Shown here one piece after another: positions 1-8,474 of a stretch of DNA of 56,260 nt. The notes beneath the pieces are model-generated. The model was given only the letters and a program-made list of their open reading frames with translations. It ran no database searches and was not told the DNA's origin. The first letter of the stretch is position 1. The number at the start of each line of letters is the position of its first letter. Source of the stretch: Desulfoprunum benzoelyticum (GTDB lineage Bacteria; Desulfobacterota; Desulfobulbia; Desulfobulbales; Desulfocapsaceae); assembly GCF_014201505.1 (NCBI RefSeq), contig NZ_JACHEO010000021.1, positions 1 to 56,260 on the forward strand, read 5' to 3'. The position numbers and the translations under genes are program-made.

Positions 1-1272
1 CATCGCCATGCCCATGCCGCCGCCGATGCACATGCTGATCAGGCCGGTGGCGTGGTTGCCGCGCTGCATCTGGTTGAGGGTGGTGACCATCTGCCTTGCG
101 CCGGTGCAGCCGACCGGATGGCCCATCGAGACGGCGCTGCCGTAGCGGTTGGGCTTGTCGACATCGATCCCCAGTTCGAGCATGCAGCCGATCGCCTGGG
201 CGGCGAAGGCCTCGTTCAGTTCGATCAGATCGATATCGCCGATCGTCATCTTCGCCTGTTTCAGGGCGCGGCGGATCGCCGGCACCGGACCGAGACCCAT
301 GTAGGCCGGGTCGACTCCGCCCGAGGCGAAGCTCTCGATCGTCAGCAGCGGTTTGAGCCCTAAGGCCTTGGCCCGGCTCTCGCTCATCAGCAGCACCGCC
401 GCCGCCCCGTCGTTGATGCCGGAGGCGTTGCCGGCGGTGACCGAGCCGTCCTTCGTGAAGACCGGCCGCAGTTTGGCCAGTTTCTCCATGGAGGTCGCCA
501 TCGGCCGCTCGTCGCGGTCGACGATGATCTCCTGCTTGCGTGACGGGACCTTGACCGGCACGATCTCGTCGGCGAAGATCCCGGTTTCGATCGCCTCCAT
601 CGCCCGGGCGTGGCTCTGGCAGGCCAGGCGGTCCTGGTCCTCGCGGCTGATAGTGTACAGTTTGGCGATATTCTCGGCGGTGACGCCCATGTGGTAGCCG
701 TAGAATTTCTCGTACAGGGCGTCAAAGACCATCAGGTCGTGGATCTCGCCGACCCCGGTGATCTCCATGCGGTAGCCCCAGCGTCCCTTCATCAACGCCA
801 TCGGCACCTGGCTCATGTTCTCCTGGCCGCCGGCGAGCACGACCTCGGCCTGGCCGGTCATGATCGACTGGGCGGCGAGGGCGATCGCCTTGAGGCCGGA
901 GCCGCAGACCTTGTTGACGGTGAAGGCCGGGGTCTCCTTGGCGATCCCGGCCTGAATCGTGGCCTGGCGGGCCGGGTTCTGGCCCTGGCCGGCCTGGAGG
1001 ACGTTGCCCATGATGACCTCGTCGACGGCGATCTCGCGCAGACCGGGGTCCCAGCCGGCATATTTTTCTTCCAGCTCGATCCGGCTGCGGTCGGCGAGCC
1101 TGCCCGGCACGGTCTCGGCCAGATCGGCGCCGGCCGTCGGCCGCAGCCCGGCCTTCTCCAGGGTCTTCCGCAGGACCAGGGCCCCGAGGTCGACCACCGG
1201 CACATCCTTGAGGACGCCGCCGAAGGCGCCCACCGCTGTTCTGCATCCACTGACAATGACTACTTTTTCCAT
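1..1272 (-). CDS. Acetyl-CoA C-acetyltransferase (thiolase), 3' end cut by window edge
   Basis: Thiolase-family enzyme that condenses or cleaves acetoacetyl-CoA/3-ketoacyl-CoA in the cytoplasm. The nucleophilic Cys lies in NKVCGSGLKA (Cys123). NEAFAAQ, the HPVGCTGAR His motif and the CIGGGMGMA Cys motif follow near the end, so only a handful of C-terminal residues are missing. An insertion of roughly 30 residues (about 44-80) puts the active Cys later than the usual position near 89. The start ATG is preceded by TGGAG at good spacing. It is the last visible gene of a minus-strand operon (acyl-CoA ligase, crotonase, thiolase) with a 35-bp gap to the crotonase, which suggests a fatty-acid or 3-hydroxybutyryl-CoA pathway. 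Substrate chain length cannot be read from the sequence. Confidence 0.93.
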   Translation of the reverse strand, partial: MEKVVIVSGCRTAVGAFGGVLKDVPVVDLGALVLRKTLEKAGLRPTAGADLAETVPGRLADRSRIELEEKYAGWDPGLREIAVDEVIMGNVLQAGQGQNPARQATIQAGIAKETPAFTVNKVCGSGLKAIALAAQSIMTGQAEVVLAGGQENMSQVPMALMKGRWGYRMEITGVGEIHDLMVFDALYEKFYGYHMGVTAENIAKLYTISREDQDRLACQSHARAMEAIETGIFADEIVPVKVPSRKQEIIVDRDERPMATSMEKLAKLRPVFTKDGSVTAGNASGINDGAAAVLLMSESRAKALGLKPLLTIESFASGGVDPAYMGLGPVPAIRRALKQAKMTIGDIDLIELNEAFAAQAIGCMLELGIDVDKPNRYGSAVSMGHPVGCTGARQMVTTLNQMQRGNHATGLISMCIGGGMGMAM

Positions 1273-1307
1273 TTCGATTGCTCCAGTCTGGTTGTGTGAT
1301 GAGGTCA

Positions 1308-2099
1308 TCAGCTATCGCGTTTTCCGGTAAAAACAGCCTTGCGTTTTTCGATGAAGGCCGAGGTGCCTTCCTGGGCGTCGGGACTGCTGAGGCACAGGGC
1401 GAAGGCGTCGCGCTCGATGGCCAGGCCGGTCTGCAGGTCGGCGTTCAGGCCCTGGCGGACCGCATCCTTGGCGGCCTGCAGCGAGGCCCGGCCCTTGGAG
1501 GCGATCTGGGTCGCCGTCTTGCGGGCTTCGGCCAGCAGCTGGTCGGCGGGGAAGCAGCGGTTGACGAGGCCGAGCTCCAGGGCCTCCCTGGCCGGCAGGA
1601 AGCGGCCGGTATAGATCATCTCCCTGGCCATATTGGCGCCGATCAGTCGCGGCAGGCGCTGGGTGCCGCCGAAGCCGGGGATGATGCCGAGATTGATTTC
1701 CGGCAGGCCGAAGGTCGCGGTCTCGGCGGCATAGATGAAGTCACAGGCCAGGGCCATCTCGCAGCCGCCACCGAGGGCGAAGCCGTTGACCGCGGCGATC
1801 ACCGGGATCGGCAGGTGCTGGAGGCGGTCGATGACCTGCTGACCGAAGCCGCTGAAGCGCCGGGCGGCCAGTGGGGTGAGCTGGCGGATCTCGGTGATGT
1901 CGGCGCCGGCGATGAAGGCCTTGTCGCCTCCCCCGGTGAGGATCAGCACCCTGATCTCGTCGTTGGCGGCGATGGCGGTGAGGGCGTCATCCAGTTCCCG
2001 GAGGGTGACGCCGTTGAGGGCGTTCAGGGCCTTGGGTCGGTTGAAGGTGATGGTCGCGATCCCGGCCTCGTTCTGTACCTCGATGCATGTGTATGCCAT
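1308..2099 (-). CDS. Enoyl-CoA hydratase / crotonase (3-hydroxybutyryl-CoA dehydratase type)
   Basis: A 263-residue crotonase-fold protein, the usual length for the family. Both catalytic glutamates are visible: one in GGGCEMALACDF and one in LPEINLGIIPGFGG. The oxyanion-hole region FIAGADI is also present. It should hydrate 2-enoyl-CoA to 3-hydroxyacyl-CoA. The start at MAYTCIEV is chosen because AGGAG sits just upstream; the frame stays open further 5' but overlaps the upstream ligase gene. Position between a ligase (79-bp gap) and a thiolase (35-bp gap) supports a beta-oxidation or butyrate-type operon. No 3-hydroxyacyl-CoA dehydrogenase is seen here; it may lie beyond the left edge. Confidence 0.93.
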   Translation of the reverse strand: MAYTCIEVQNEAGIATITFNRPKALNALNGVTLRELDDALTAIAANDEIRVLILTGGGDKAFIAGADITEIRQLTPLAARRFSGFGQQVIDRLQHLPIPVIAAVNGFALGGGCEMALACDFIYAAETATFGLPEINLGIIPGFGGTQRLPRLIGANMAREMIYTGRFLPAREALELGLVNRCFPADQLLAEARKTATQIASKGRASLQAAKDAVRQGLNADLQTGLAIERDAFALCLSSPDAQEGTSAFIEKRKAVFTGKRDS

Positions 2100-2178
2100 G
2101 GTGTCTCCTGTATGGGTGGAGCCCCGCGGGGGCGCCGATGGTTGTTGCCGAGGATGGCCCTCGGGTGCCCGGCGGCAA

Positions 2179-3795
2179 TCAGCTGACCTTGCGCTGAAAG
2201 CCGAACCATTCCTGGTCGCGCAGTCTGGCCTTGATCGTCTTGCCGGTGGCGGTCTTCGGCAGCTGGGCGAACTCGACGGTCTGCGGGGCCTTGAAGTCGG
2301 CGTGGTTTTGGCGGCAGAAATCGATGATCGCCTCCGCTGTCGGGGTGCGGCCCGGCTTGGCGACGACAAAGGCCTTGGGGACCTCGCCCCACACCGGGTC
2401 GGGGGCCGAGACCACCGCCACCTCGAGGACGTCGGGATGGCGGCTGATGACTTCCTCGATCTCGACTGAGGAGATGATGTCGCCGCCGCGGACGATAATG
2501 TCGGCGACCCGGTCCATGATCTGGACATAGCCGTCAGGGTGCATGACGCCGAGATCGCCGCTGTGGAACCAGCCGCCGCGGAAGGCCTGGTCGGTCGCCT
2601 CCCGGTCCTTGTAGTAGCCGAGCATGACGTTGTTGCCGCGCATCACGACCTCGCCGATGGTCTTGCCGTCGGGGGGGACCGGCTGCATGGAGATCGGATC
2701 GACGACTTCCATGTGCAGGCTGGTGGTGTAGGGCACGCCCTGGCGGGCCTTCATCCGGGTCAGGGCCTCGGGGTCGAGTTCGGTCCATGGCGCCTGCCAG
2801 GCGCAGACGCTGTGCGGGCCGTGCAGTTCGGTCAGGCCGTAAACATGGGTGATATCGGCGCCGATATCCTCCATGCCCTGGAGGATGGTCGGCGACGGCG
2901 ACGCCCCGGCGGTCAGGACCTGGAGCGGTCGCCGCAGCTTGACCCGGACCGACTGGGGGTCGCAGACCATCGCCAGCAAAACGTTGGGGGCGGCGCAGAG
3001 ATGCGAAACCCGCTCCTGCTCGATCAGGTGGAAGATCCTCCCTGGTTCGCAATGGCGGAGGCAGACGTGGGTGCCGCCGACGGCGGTGACGGCCCAGACG
3101 AACCCCCAGCCGTTGCAGTGAAAGATCGGCAGGGTCCAGAGATAGACCGCATCCGAGGTCAGGGAAGTCTCGATAATTTCGCCCAGGGCATGGAGGCAGG
3201 TCGAGCGATGGCTGCACATGACGCCCTTGGGTTTGCCGGTGGTGCCCGAGGTGTAGTTGATGGTGATCGCCGTATCCTCGTCGATGATCGCCAGCAGATC
3301 CGGGGCGGTGGCGGCGCCGCCGGCGATGAAGTCCTCGTAATCGGGGCCCGGCAGGAGCGGGGGGGCGGCAGTGTCGTTGATCGTGACATACAGTTCGACC
3401 TTCTGCAGGTCGTCGCGGATCGCCGCGATGGTGGTCGCGTATTCGCTGTCGGTAAAAACCGCCCTGGCGTCGGAGTGATCGATGATATAGCGGTATTCGC
3501 CGGCGGAAAGTTGGGTGTTGACACAGACCAGCACGGCGCCGATCATCGGCACCGCAAAATGGGCCTCGAGCAGCGGCGGGGTATTGGGACAGAGAAAGAT
3601 CACCTTGTCGCCCGGGGCGATCCCGGAGGAGCGGAGGGCGTTGGCCAGGCGGTGGATTCTGGCTTGGAATTCGCGGTAGGAGTAGCGGCGGTCGCCGTAG
3701 ATCACGGCGGTCTTGTCCGGGTAGACCCTGGCGCTGCGCTCGAGAAAGGAAACCGGACTGAGTATGTCGTGGTTGACACCCGCTGTGTACATCAT
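2179..3795 (-). CDS. AMP-dependent acyl-CoA synthetase/ligase
   Basis: A 538-residue ANL-superfamily enzyme that activates a carboxylic acid with ATP to the acyl-CoA. The P-loop-like signature INYTSGTTGKPKGVM, the YGLTE motif, GDLGVMHPDGYVQIMDR and the C-terminal TATGKTIKARLR lysine region are all present and in order. The start is the first Met of MMYTAG, with GGAG 6 nt upstream; 24 further upstream codons are open but lack a ribosome-binding site. First gene of the ligase-crotonase-thiolase operon, so it probably feeds a fatty or branched acid into that pathway. The sequence resembles medium/long-chain and methylmercaptopropionyl-CoA ligases; exact substrate unknown. Confidence 0.9.
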   Translation of the reverse strand: MMYTAGVNHDILSPVSFLERSARVYPDKTAVIYGDRRYSYREFQARIHRLANALRSSGIAPGDKVIFLCPNTPPLLEAHFAVPMIGAVLVCVNTQLSAGEYRYIIDHSDARAVFTDSEYATTIAAIRDDLQKVELYVTINDTAAPPLLPGPDYEDFIAGGAATAPDLLAIIDEDTAITINYTSGTTGKPKGVMCSHRSTCLHALGEIIETSLTSDAVYLWTLPIFHCNGWGFVWAVTAVGGTHVCLRHCEPGRIFHLIEQERVSHLCAAPNVLLAMVCDPQSVRVKLRRPLQVLTAGASPSPTILQGMEDIGADITHVYGLTELHGPHSVCAWQAPWTELDPEALTRMKARQGVPYTTSLHMEVVDPISMQPVPPDGKTIGEVVMRGNNVMLGYYKDREATDQAFRGGWFHSGDLGVMHPDGYVQIMDRVADIIVRGGDIISSVEIEEVISRHPDVLEVAVVSAPDPVWGEVPKAFVVAKPGRTPTAEAIIDFCRQNHADFKAPQTVEFAQLPKTATGKTIKARLRDQEWFGFQRKVS

Positions 3796-3947
3796 GTCTG
3801 CTCCGACTGTGGCGCCGGCCCGGCAAGAAATGATGAAAGAGGAGGGGTTTGCCGGTTGCTGCACCATTATGGAAATCGATAGTAGAGGATATCGGGCGAA
3901 CAGACAATCGGTACAAAACCTATTTGTTATTGGAAAAAAAGCTGATG

Positions 3948-3972
3948 GGGACTAGGTTCAGGACCTAGTCCC
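3948..3972. repeat. Perfect 10-bp inverted repeat, 5-nt loop
   Basis: GGGACTAGGT, loop TCAGG, ACCTAGTCCC. It lies between the 5' end of the acyl-CoA ligase and the 3' end of a small minus-strand gene. No clear U-run follows on either strand. The 12-mer GGGACTAGGTTC from its left arm recurs at 25583-25594, which suggests an interspersed palindromic element rather than a one-off terminator. Confidence 0.6.
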
Positions 3973-4043
3973 ATGTTTGTCGGATAATATATTGATACAA
4001 AAGGATATTTCGCTGGAATGGCGGAGCGGCGGAGGCGTCGTCA

Positions 4044-4247
4044 TCAATTTTCAGAGGCAAGCGCCAACTCCAGATCGATGAATTCTTTCGCCCGCTCCAG
4101 CGCCCGGCGCTCGTTGTCGCCGCCCATGGCGACGTGCTGGGTGCGGCCGGCCGGGTTGGTGACATCGAAACTGAAATTGGAGCACATGCTGGACTCGGCG
4201 GCAACGCAGATGGTCCAGTTCTTGTAATTTGCGGTCGATTTGGTCAT
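4044..4247 (-). CDS. Small hypothetical protein (67 aa)
   Basis: Not recognised. A soluble-looking 67-residue protein with a cysteine pair (TICVAAESSMCSNF), a hydrophilic middle and an acidic helical tail (RRALERAKEFIDLELAL). The start is well supported: GGAGG lies 8 nt before the ATG. It is divergent from trmO, with a shared intergenic region of about 160 bp. It has no signal peptide or membrane segment. The two Cys residues could bind metal or form a disulfide, but nothing else points to a role. Confidence 0.7.
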   Translation of the reverse strand: MTKSTANYKNWTICVAAESSMCSNFSFDVTNPAGRTQHVAMGGDNERRALERAKEFIDLELALASEN

Positions 4248-4406
4248 GGTCGTACCTCCATTTTTGGCGATCGGCAGGAAGGAATTCTTACCGTATAGTG
4301 TACAATAAGACAACATGAACCTGCGTGCCACTATCGGCCCGGTCGTTGCCGGTGTGGGCGTGGCCGGGAAATTGATCACCAATTGCTGTCAAACGAGGGA
4401 TACGAC

Positions 4407-4805
4407 ATGGAACAACCATCACTGCGGATTATCGGGATCCTGCACGGCGATATCGCCGGCCTCGATGAGGCCCCGCGCAACTATGACATCTCGGATCGGA
4501 CCGGGACCCTGGAGATCTACCCCGAGTACCAGGCCGGGCTCGAGGGGATCGCCGCCGGCCAGACCATCGTCGTGCTGTTCTGGCTGCACCGCTCCAATCG
4601 CGACGTCCTGATGGTCTACCCGCGCGGCGACCGCTCGCGGGGGCTGCACGGCGTCTTCGCCACCCGCAGCCCGGTGCGGCCGAACCCGATCGCGATTTCG
4701 GAGCTCAAGGTCCTGGCTGTGGACGGCAATCGCCTGGAGGTCTCGGGGCTGGACATCCTCGACGGCACCCCGATCATCGACATCAAGAAGCAGCTTGGCG
4801 GGTGA
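4407..4805 (+). CDS. trmO: tRNA m6t6A37 methyltransferase TrmO (TsaA/UPF0066 family)
   Basis: A 132-residue TrmO/TsaA-fold protein that would use SAM to methylate N6-threonylcarbamoyladenosine at position 37 of tRNA-Thr. The family signature FATRSPVRPNPIAIS is intact, preceded by LFWLHRSNRD and followed by SGLDILDGTPIIDIKK. It is a short, single-domain form lacking the C-terminal extension of the E. coli protein, as is common in anaerobes and archaea. The start follows GAGGG at a suitable distance; a few upstream codons in frame are open. In anaerobes TsaA-like proteins are also found near metal and cofactor genes, so a non-tRNA role is possible but less likely. Confidence 0.85.
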   Translation: MEQPSLRIIGILHGDIAGLDEAPRNYDISDRTGTLEIYPEYQAGLEGIAAGQTIVVLFWLHRSNRDVLMVYPRGDRSRGLHGVFATRSPVRPNPIAISELKVLAVDGNRLEVSGLDILDGTPIIDIKKQLGG

Positions 4806-4925
4806 GTTCAAGGAGCCAGAGTGCGGATGCGGAGAAGAGAGGTGTTCCCTTTTATCAGCCAAGCAGATATAAAAGGCGGAAGAGCAGCAGGCAGCAGACA
4901 TCCCTTCATGAAAGGAGCACGAACG

Positions 4926-5930
4926 ATGGCAAATAACGACACTTTCAGGGCCCTTGTGGTTGAGAAAGGAGAACACGAACTGGTTGCCTCCCTGCAACAG
5001 TTGACCGTAGCAGACCTGCCTGACGAAGATGTGTTGGTGCAGGTCGACTATTCAACCCTCAATTATAAGGAAGGGTTGGGCTTTGCCAACCGCAACAAGA
5101 TATTCCGCATCTTTCCGATTGTGCCGGGGGTCGATTTGGCGGGAACAGTCGTCGCATCACAATCCCCGGCCTTCAAGCCGGGCGACAAGGTTATCCTCAA
5201 TGGCTGGAGCGTTGGCGAGCGATACTGGGGCGGGTATGCGCAGATGGCCAGGATCAAATCCGATTTCCTCATCCATCTCCCCCCGGGGATGGACACCAAA
5301 AAGGCCATGTCCATCGGTACCGCCGGCTACACCGCCATGCTGATGGTCATGACCCTGGAAGAGGCCGGGGTGACACCCGGCAGCGGTCCGATCCTGGTTA
5401 CCGGCGCCACCGGCGGGGTGGGCGGCAACGCGGTGGCGATTCTCAACAAGCTGGGGTACGAGGTAACGGCGCTCACCCGCTCGCAGCAACCCTCTATCCA
5501 CGAGTATCTGCACAAAATCGGCGCCAGGGAGGTTATCTGCGGCGAAGAGTGGACCAGGCCCCCGGCGCCGCTGGAAAGCCAGAAATGGGCTGGCGCCATC
5601 GATAATATCGGCAGCATCGTCCTCGCACGCATTCTGGCGGAGATGAAGTATGGCGGCTGTGTGGCGGCCTGCGGGCTGGCGGCCGGCTTTGATCTGCCGA
5701 CAACGGTCATGCCTTTTATACTCCGAGGGGTGAGCCTGCGAGGGGTTGATTCGGTCAGTTGCCCGACGCCGCGGAGGAAAGCGGCATGGGCGCGACTGGT
5801 GACCGATATCACCGATGAAGACCTGGCAGCCATCAACACCGTCATCCCGTTGGCGGAAGTGCCCCGGTACGCCAAGGAGCTCCTGGCGGGCAATATTACC
5901 GGCCATGTCGTGGTCGATGTCAACGCGTAA
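4926..5930 (+). CDS. acuI: AcuI/YhdH-type acrylyl-CoA reductase (MDR superfamily)
   Basis: A 334-residue zinc-independent medium-chain reductase. It shows the AcuI/YhdH hallmarks DYSTLNYKEGL, PGVDLAGTV, GTAGYTAMLMV and the nucleotide-binding GATGGVGGNAVAIL, close to the family length of about 325-330. Family members reduce acryloyl-CoA to propionyl-CoA with NADPH. The start is set by AGGAG 8 nt upstream. A MaoC-fold gene follows after 45 bp, so the two are probably co-transcribed and handle a short enoyl-CoA. A general quinone-oxidoreductase-like activity remains possible. Confidence 0.87.
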   Translation: MANNDTFRALVVEKGEHELVASLQQLTVADLPDEDVLVQVDYSTLNYKEGLGFANRNKIFRIFPIVPGVDLAGTVVASQSPAFKPGDKVILNGWSVGERYWGGYAQMARIKSDFLIHLPPGMDTKKAMSIGTAGYTAMLMVMTLEEAGVTPGSGPILVTGATGGVGGNAVAILNKLGYEVTALTRSQQPSIHEYLHKIGAREVICGEEWTRPPAPLESQKWAGAIDNIGSIVLARILAEMKYGGCVAACGLAAGFDLPTTVMPFILRGVSLRGVDSVSCPTPRRKAAWARLVTDITDEDLAAINTVIPLAEVPRYAKELLAGNITGHVVVDVNA

Positions 5931-5975
5931 AAGAGCGGTCGAAAACTATCCTTACAGACAACAAAAGGAGGAAAT

Positions 5976-6431
5976 ATGGGTACGATAGCAGCGGGAACCA
6001 AGATTCCATGTCGTGTCGGCAGGACCCTCGACAAGGGGGATTTTTCGATACTGCATCAGCTCACCTGGTTCAACATGGCGGTGCACAGCAATGCCGAGTA
6101 TGCCAAAAATACCTGGTTCAAGGAGCGGTCCCTGGCCGGCCCCCTCATTTTTACCGTGGTCGATGGCCTGATCCATCATGCCGATACGATTGCCGAACTG
6201 CTCGCCAAAGACGGCTATGAAATTTATGCCTACATCGGCGTGGACAATATGAAAATCACCTCTCCGGTTGTGTTTGGCGACACCCTTCGCGCTGAAGCCG
6301 AGGTCGTTGACCTTCGTCCTACCAAAAATCCGGAACGATTCCTGTTCATCTACAAAAACAAAGGCTTCAATCAGCGCGACCAGCAGGTCATTGAATACCA
6401 GACCACGATGATGGTGACCAGAATGGCCTGA
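5976..6431 (+). CDS. MaoC-like hot-dog protein, probable enoyl-CoA hydratase relative
   Basis: A 151-residue single hot-dog domain resembling the MaoC dehydratase family (DFSILHQLTWFNMAVHSNAEYA at the N-terminal third, GPLIFTVVDGL in the central helix). The start has an excellent AAAGGAGG site. R-specific hydratases carry a Ser-Gly-Asp-x-Asn-Pro-x-His motif. Here the equivalent stretch reads TWFNMAVH: the His is kept but the catalytic Asp position holds Phe. It may therefore bind acyl-CoA without hydrating it, or act as a thioesterase-like protein. It sits right behind acuI, consistent with enoyl-CoA metabolism. Confidence 0.8.
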   Translation: MGTIAAGTKIPCRVGRTLDKGDFSILHQLTWFNMAVHSNAEYAKNTWFKERSLAGPLIFTVVDGLIHHADTIAELLAKDGYEIYAYIGVDNMKITSPVVFGDTLRAEAEVVDLRPTKNPERFLFIYKNKGFNQRDQQVIEYQTTMMVTRMA

Positions 6432-6544
6432 TCGCAGAGTATCGGCTGTATCCGGCGCTGATGATCGAGTGGCGCCGAAAATTTCAGGTCGATATCTGGG
6501 TGTATTGTCGTATTGCCTGATGCCCGATCAGACCAATAAGATTG

Positions 6545-6564
6545 CCATTCCGGCGACGGAATGG
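6545..6564. other. Hairpin between MaoC-like and flavin reductase genes
   Basis: CCATTCC, 6-nt loop GGCGAC, GGAATGG: a perfect 7-bp stem. No strong U-run follows, so it is a weak terminator or a leader structure ahead of the flavin reductase gene. Confidence 0.35.
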
Positions 6565-6628
6565 CTTTCGCCGGAGGATTTTCCTGTGTTCGCATTGTGT
6601 TGTAATCACATACCAACGGGTGAGTGCT

Positions 6629-7192
6629 ATGGCAAAAATCACAATTGATCCGAGTGCCGCTTTTTTATACCCGATGCCGATGGTATTGGTCGGCGCCGTT
6701 GTCGATGGGAAGGCGAACTTTATGGCGGCAGGCTGGGTTTCACGCGTCAATTTCAAGCCGCCGCTGTTTGCGATCGCTCTGGGACCGCACCATACCGGTA
6801 AAGGCATCGACGCCAACAGGGAGTTCAGTATCAATGTTCCCGATGTCTCGTTGCTTGCACAAACCGATTATTGCGGGATGGTATCCGGCGGCAAGACCGA
6901 TAAGTCCGAACTCTTCGAGGTCTTCTACGGGGCGCTGGAGAAGGCGCCGCTGATTCAGGAGTGTCCGGTCTGCATGTCGTTCTCCCTGTTTGAGGCGGTC
7001 AAACTGCCGTTTAATACGCTGTACATCGGCGAACTGAAAGAGGTGTTTACGGAAGAAAAGTATCTGACGGATAACGTTGTCGATATCAAGAAGGTCAATC
7101 CGTTCACCTTGTCCATGCCGGACAATACGTATTGGTCGGTCGGGGAAAAGCTCGGCAAGGGGTGGGATATAGGCAAACGATTGAAGAAATAA
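6629..7192 (+). CDS. Flavin reductase family protein (FMN-binding split barrel)
   Basis: A 187-residue protein of the flavin reductase-like domain family. N-terminal YPMPMVLVGAVVDGKANFMAAGW followed by ALGPHHTGKGI and EFSINVP is the typical FMN-binding arrangement. Such proteins reduce flavins with NAD(P)H or act as FMN electron carriers in anaerobes. The start is the ATG after GGGTGAG; a longer frame exists but lacks a ribosome-binding site. It follows the MaoC-like gene by about 200 bp and ends at a U-tailed hairpin, so it may form its own unit. The physiological partner is not evident. Confidence 0.85.
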   Translation: MAKITIDPSAAFLYPMPMVLVGAVVDGKANFMAAGWVSRVNFKPPLFAIALGPHHTGKGIDANREFSINVPDVSLLAQTDYCGMVSGGKTDKSELFEVFYGALEKAPLIQECPVCMSFSLFEAVKLPFNTLYIGELKEVFTEEKYLTDNVVDIKKVNPFTLSMPDNTYWSVGEKLGKGWDIGKRLKK

Positions 7193-7220
7193 CGGTTTCA
7201 GCGGATGATGAGCCGTTTTT
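7191..7220 (+). terminator. Rho-independent terminator after flavin reductase
   Basis: AACGG and CCGTT flank a partly paired middle and are followed by a run of five T. The stem begins at the stop codon. Confidence 0.6.
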
Positions 7221-7264
7221 AACCTGCATGCCGGGAAGATTGTAATCCCCGATCAGGAGGGACC

Positions 7265-8299
7265 ATGGCGGCACCCGCACTGAGCATCTGTTTCGACAGG
7301 CCCGACACGACCTATCTGGGCGGCGAGACCGTCACCGGCCAGGTCGAGGTCGTCGTTGCCGACAGGATTGAAGACGCCGAGCTGGTGCTGGATTTTCGCT
7401 GCCGAGCATCGTCCAGGGCGCAGGATATCCGGCGGAGGATCGACAGGGAGCACAGGGAAATAAAGCTGTTCGCAGGGGCATGGCTGCCGGGTCAGTATGT
7501 GTATCCCTTTGCGATTGTCCTTCCCTCCGGTCCCCGGACCTACAGGGGACGGATCTTTGATGTCGCCTGGCAACTGGAAGCCGCAGTGCGCTCTTCCTGG
7601 GAAGACGCCGCAGTCGAAACCGAAATGACGCTCCTGGCGGAACAGAAAACGATGTTCGATAACGAGACCGCCGGTCCCGGCAATCTCGAGCATCGTGAGA
7701 CTGCCAAAAATCTGACGGGATGTTTTACCATTGCCGTTATATTCACCGCCCTCGGCATCTACATGGTCTGGAAATCCTTTACCGCTGCACCGGAGGCCGC
7801 CGAACTGTACGGGATGGGCGGGCTTGTCATCACCCTGGTGGGCGGGGCGGCGTTTTTTCTGTTGACGTATTCGGCGCTGATCTACAGAAGGATCAAAACG
7901 TCCGAGGTCCGCCTCGGTGCCAGGTCGGTCAGTCCGGGGGAGACGATCCCCTTCACCCTCACCTTCGAGGGCAACATCCCCTTTGATGTCGACAAGGCCG
8001 TTGTCATTCTGCGAGCCAACGAAATAATTGACTTTTTCCGGTCTTCCTCCAACAAAAAGTATCTGAAGGAAGGTCTGTATGAGCACCGCCGGGAACTGCC
8101 CCTGGCGGTGAAAAGGGTTCGGACTCATGTTCCCTTAGAGATCCAGGGGGAGGTTGTGATCCCGCCGGATGCGCCCTGTTCCATCGACCTGATGCAGTCG
8201 GGAACAGGCATGGCACTGGCATGGGAGATCGAGTTCACCCTCGAAATGCAAAAATGGCCGGACTGGATCCATTTCGAGGACATCGTGGTGCGGCCCTGA
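7265..8299 (+). CDS. Membrane protein with two arrestin-like beta domains (hypothetical)
   Basis: A 344-residue protein. Residues 1-125 look like an arrestin/Spo0M-type beta-sandwich (YLGGETVTGQVEVV, then WLPGQYVYPFAIVLPSG and a YRGRIFDVAWQLEA strand pair). Two hydrophobic segments follow at about 150-170 and 183-206. Residues 210-344 repeat the same pattern (VSPGETIPFTLTFEG, LEIQGEVVIPPDAPCSIDL, AWEIEFTLEM). The N-terminus has no signal peptide, so both beta domains should face the same side, probably the cytoplasm, joined by a helical hairpin. GGAGG lies just before the start. It stands alone between a terminator and a convergent toxin gene. The fold assignment is by pattern only; function is unknown. 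Confidence 0.75.
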   Translation: MAAPALSICFDRPDTTYLGGETVTGQVEVVVADRIEDAELVLDFRCRASSRAQDIRRRIDREHREIKLFAGAWLPGQYVYPFAIVLPSGPRTYRGRIFDVAWQLEAAVRSSWEDAAVETEMTLLAEQKTMFDNETAGPGNLEHRETAKNLTGCFTIAVIFTALGIYMVWKSFTAAPEAAELYGMGGLVITLVGGAAFFLLTYSALIYRRIKTSEVRLGARSVSPGETIPFTLTFEGNIPFDVDKAVVILRANEIIDFFRSSSNKKYLKEGLYEHRRELPLAVKRVRTHVPLEIQGEVVIPPDAPCSIDLMQSGTGMALAWEIEFTLEMQKWPDWIHFEDIVVRP

Positions 8300-8372
8300 T
8301 CTGGTCGGCTGCCTCTCGGCACGGGCGTTGGTGATTGTGTCGGCGAGAGGGGCATAACGGTTGCATGGGAAA

Positions 8373-8399
8373 GGCCAGCAGCCGCGGGAGCTGCTGGCC
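8373..8399. terminator. Hairpin between convergent genes
   Basis: GGCCAGCAGC, 7-nt loop, GCTGCTGGCC: a perfect 10-bp stem between the 3' ends of the arrestin-like gene and the toxin gene. It has no long U-run, but its position suits a bidirectional terminator. Confidence 0.55.
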
Positions 8400-8474
8400 T
8401 GATTCACGGGGACAGTGTATCCAAATCGAGTGGCGGATCAGCGCGCACAGAGGGGTGCGCACAAAACGGGAGGG

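Noticed and set aside
8401..8430. Sequence ACGGGGACAGTGTATCC as a REP/transposase remnant
   Set aside because: It resembles motifs seen near REP-associated elements, but only one copy was noticed here and no transposase is present.
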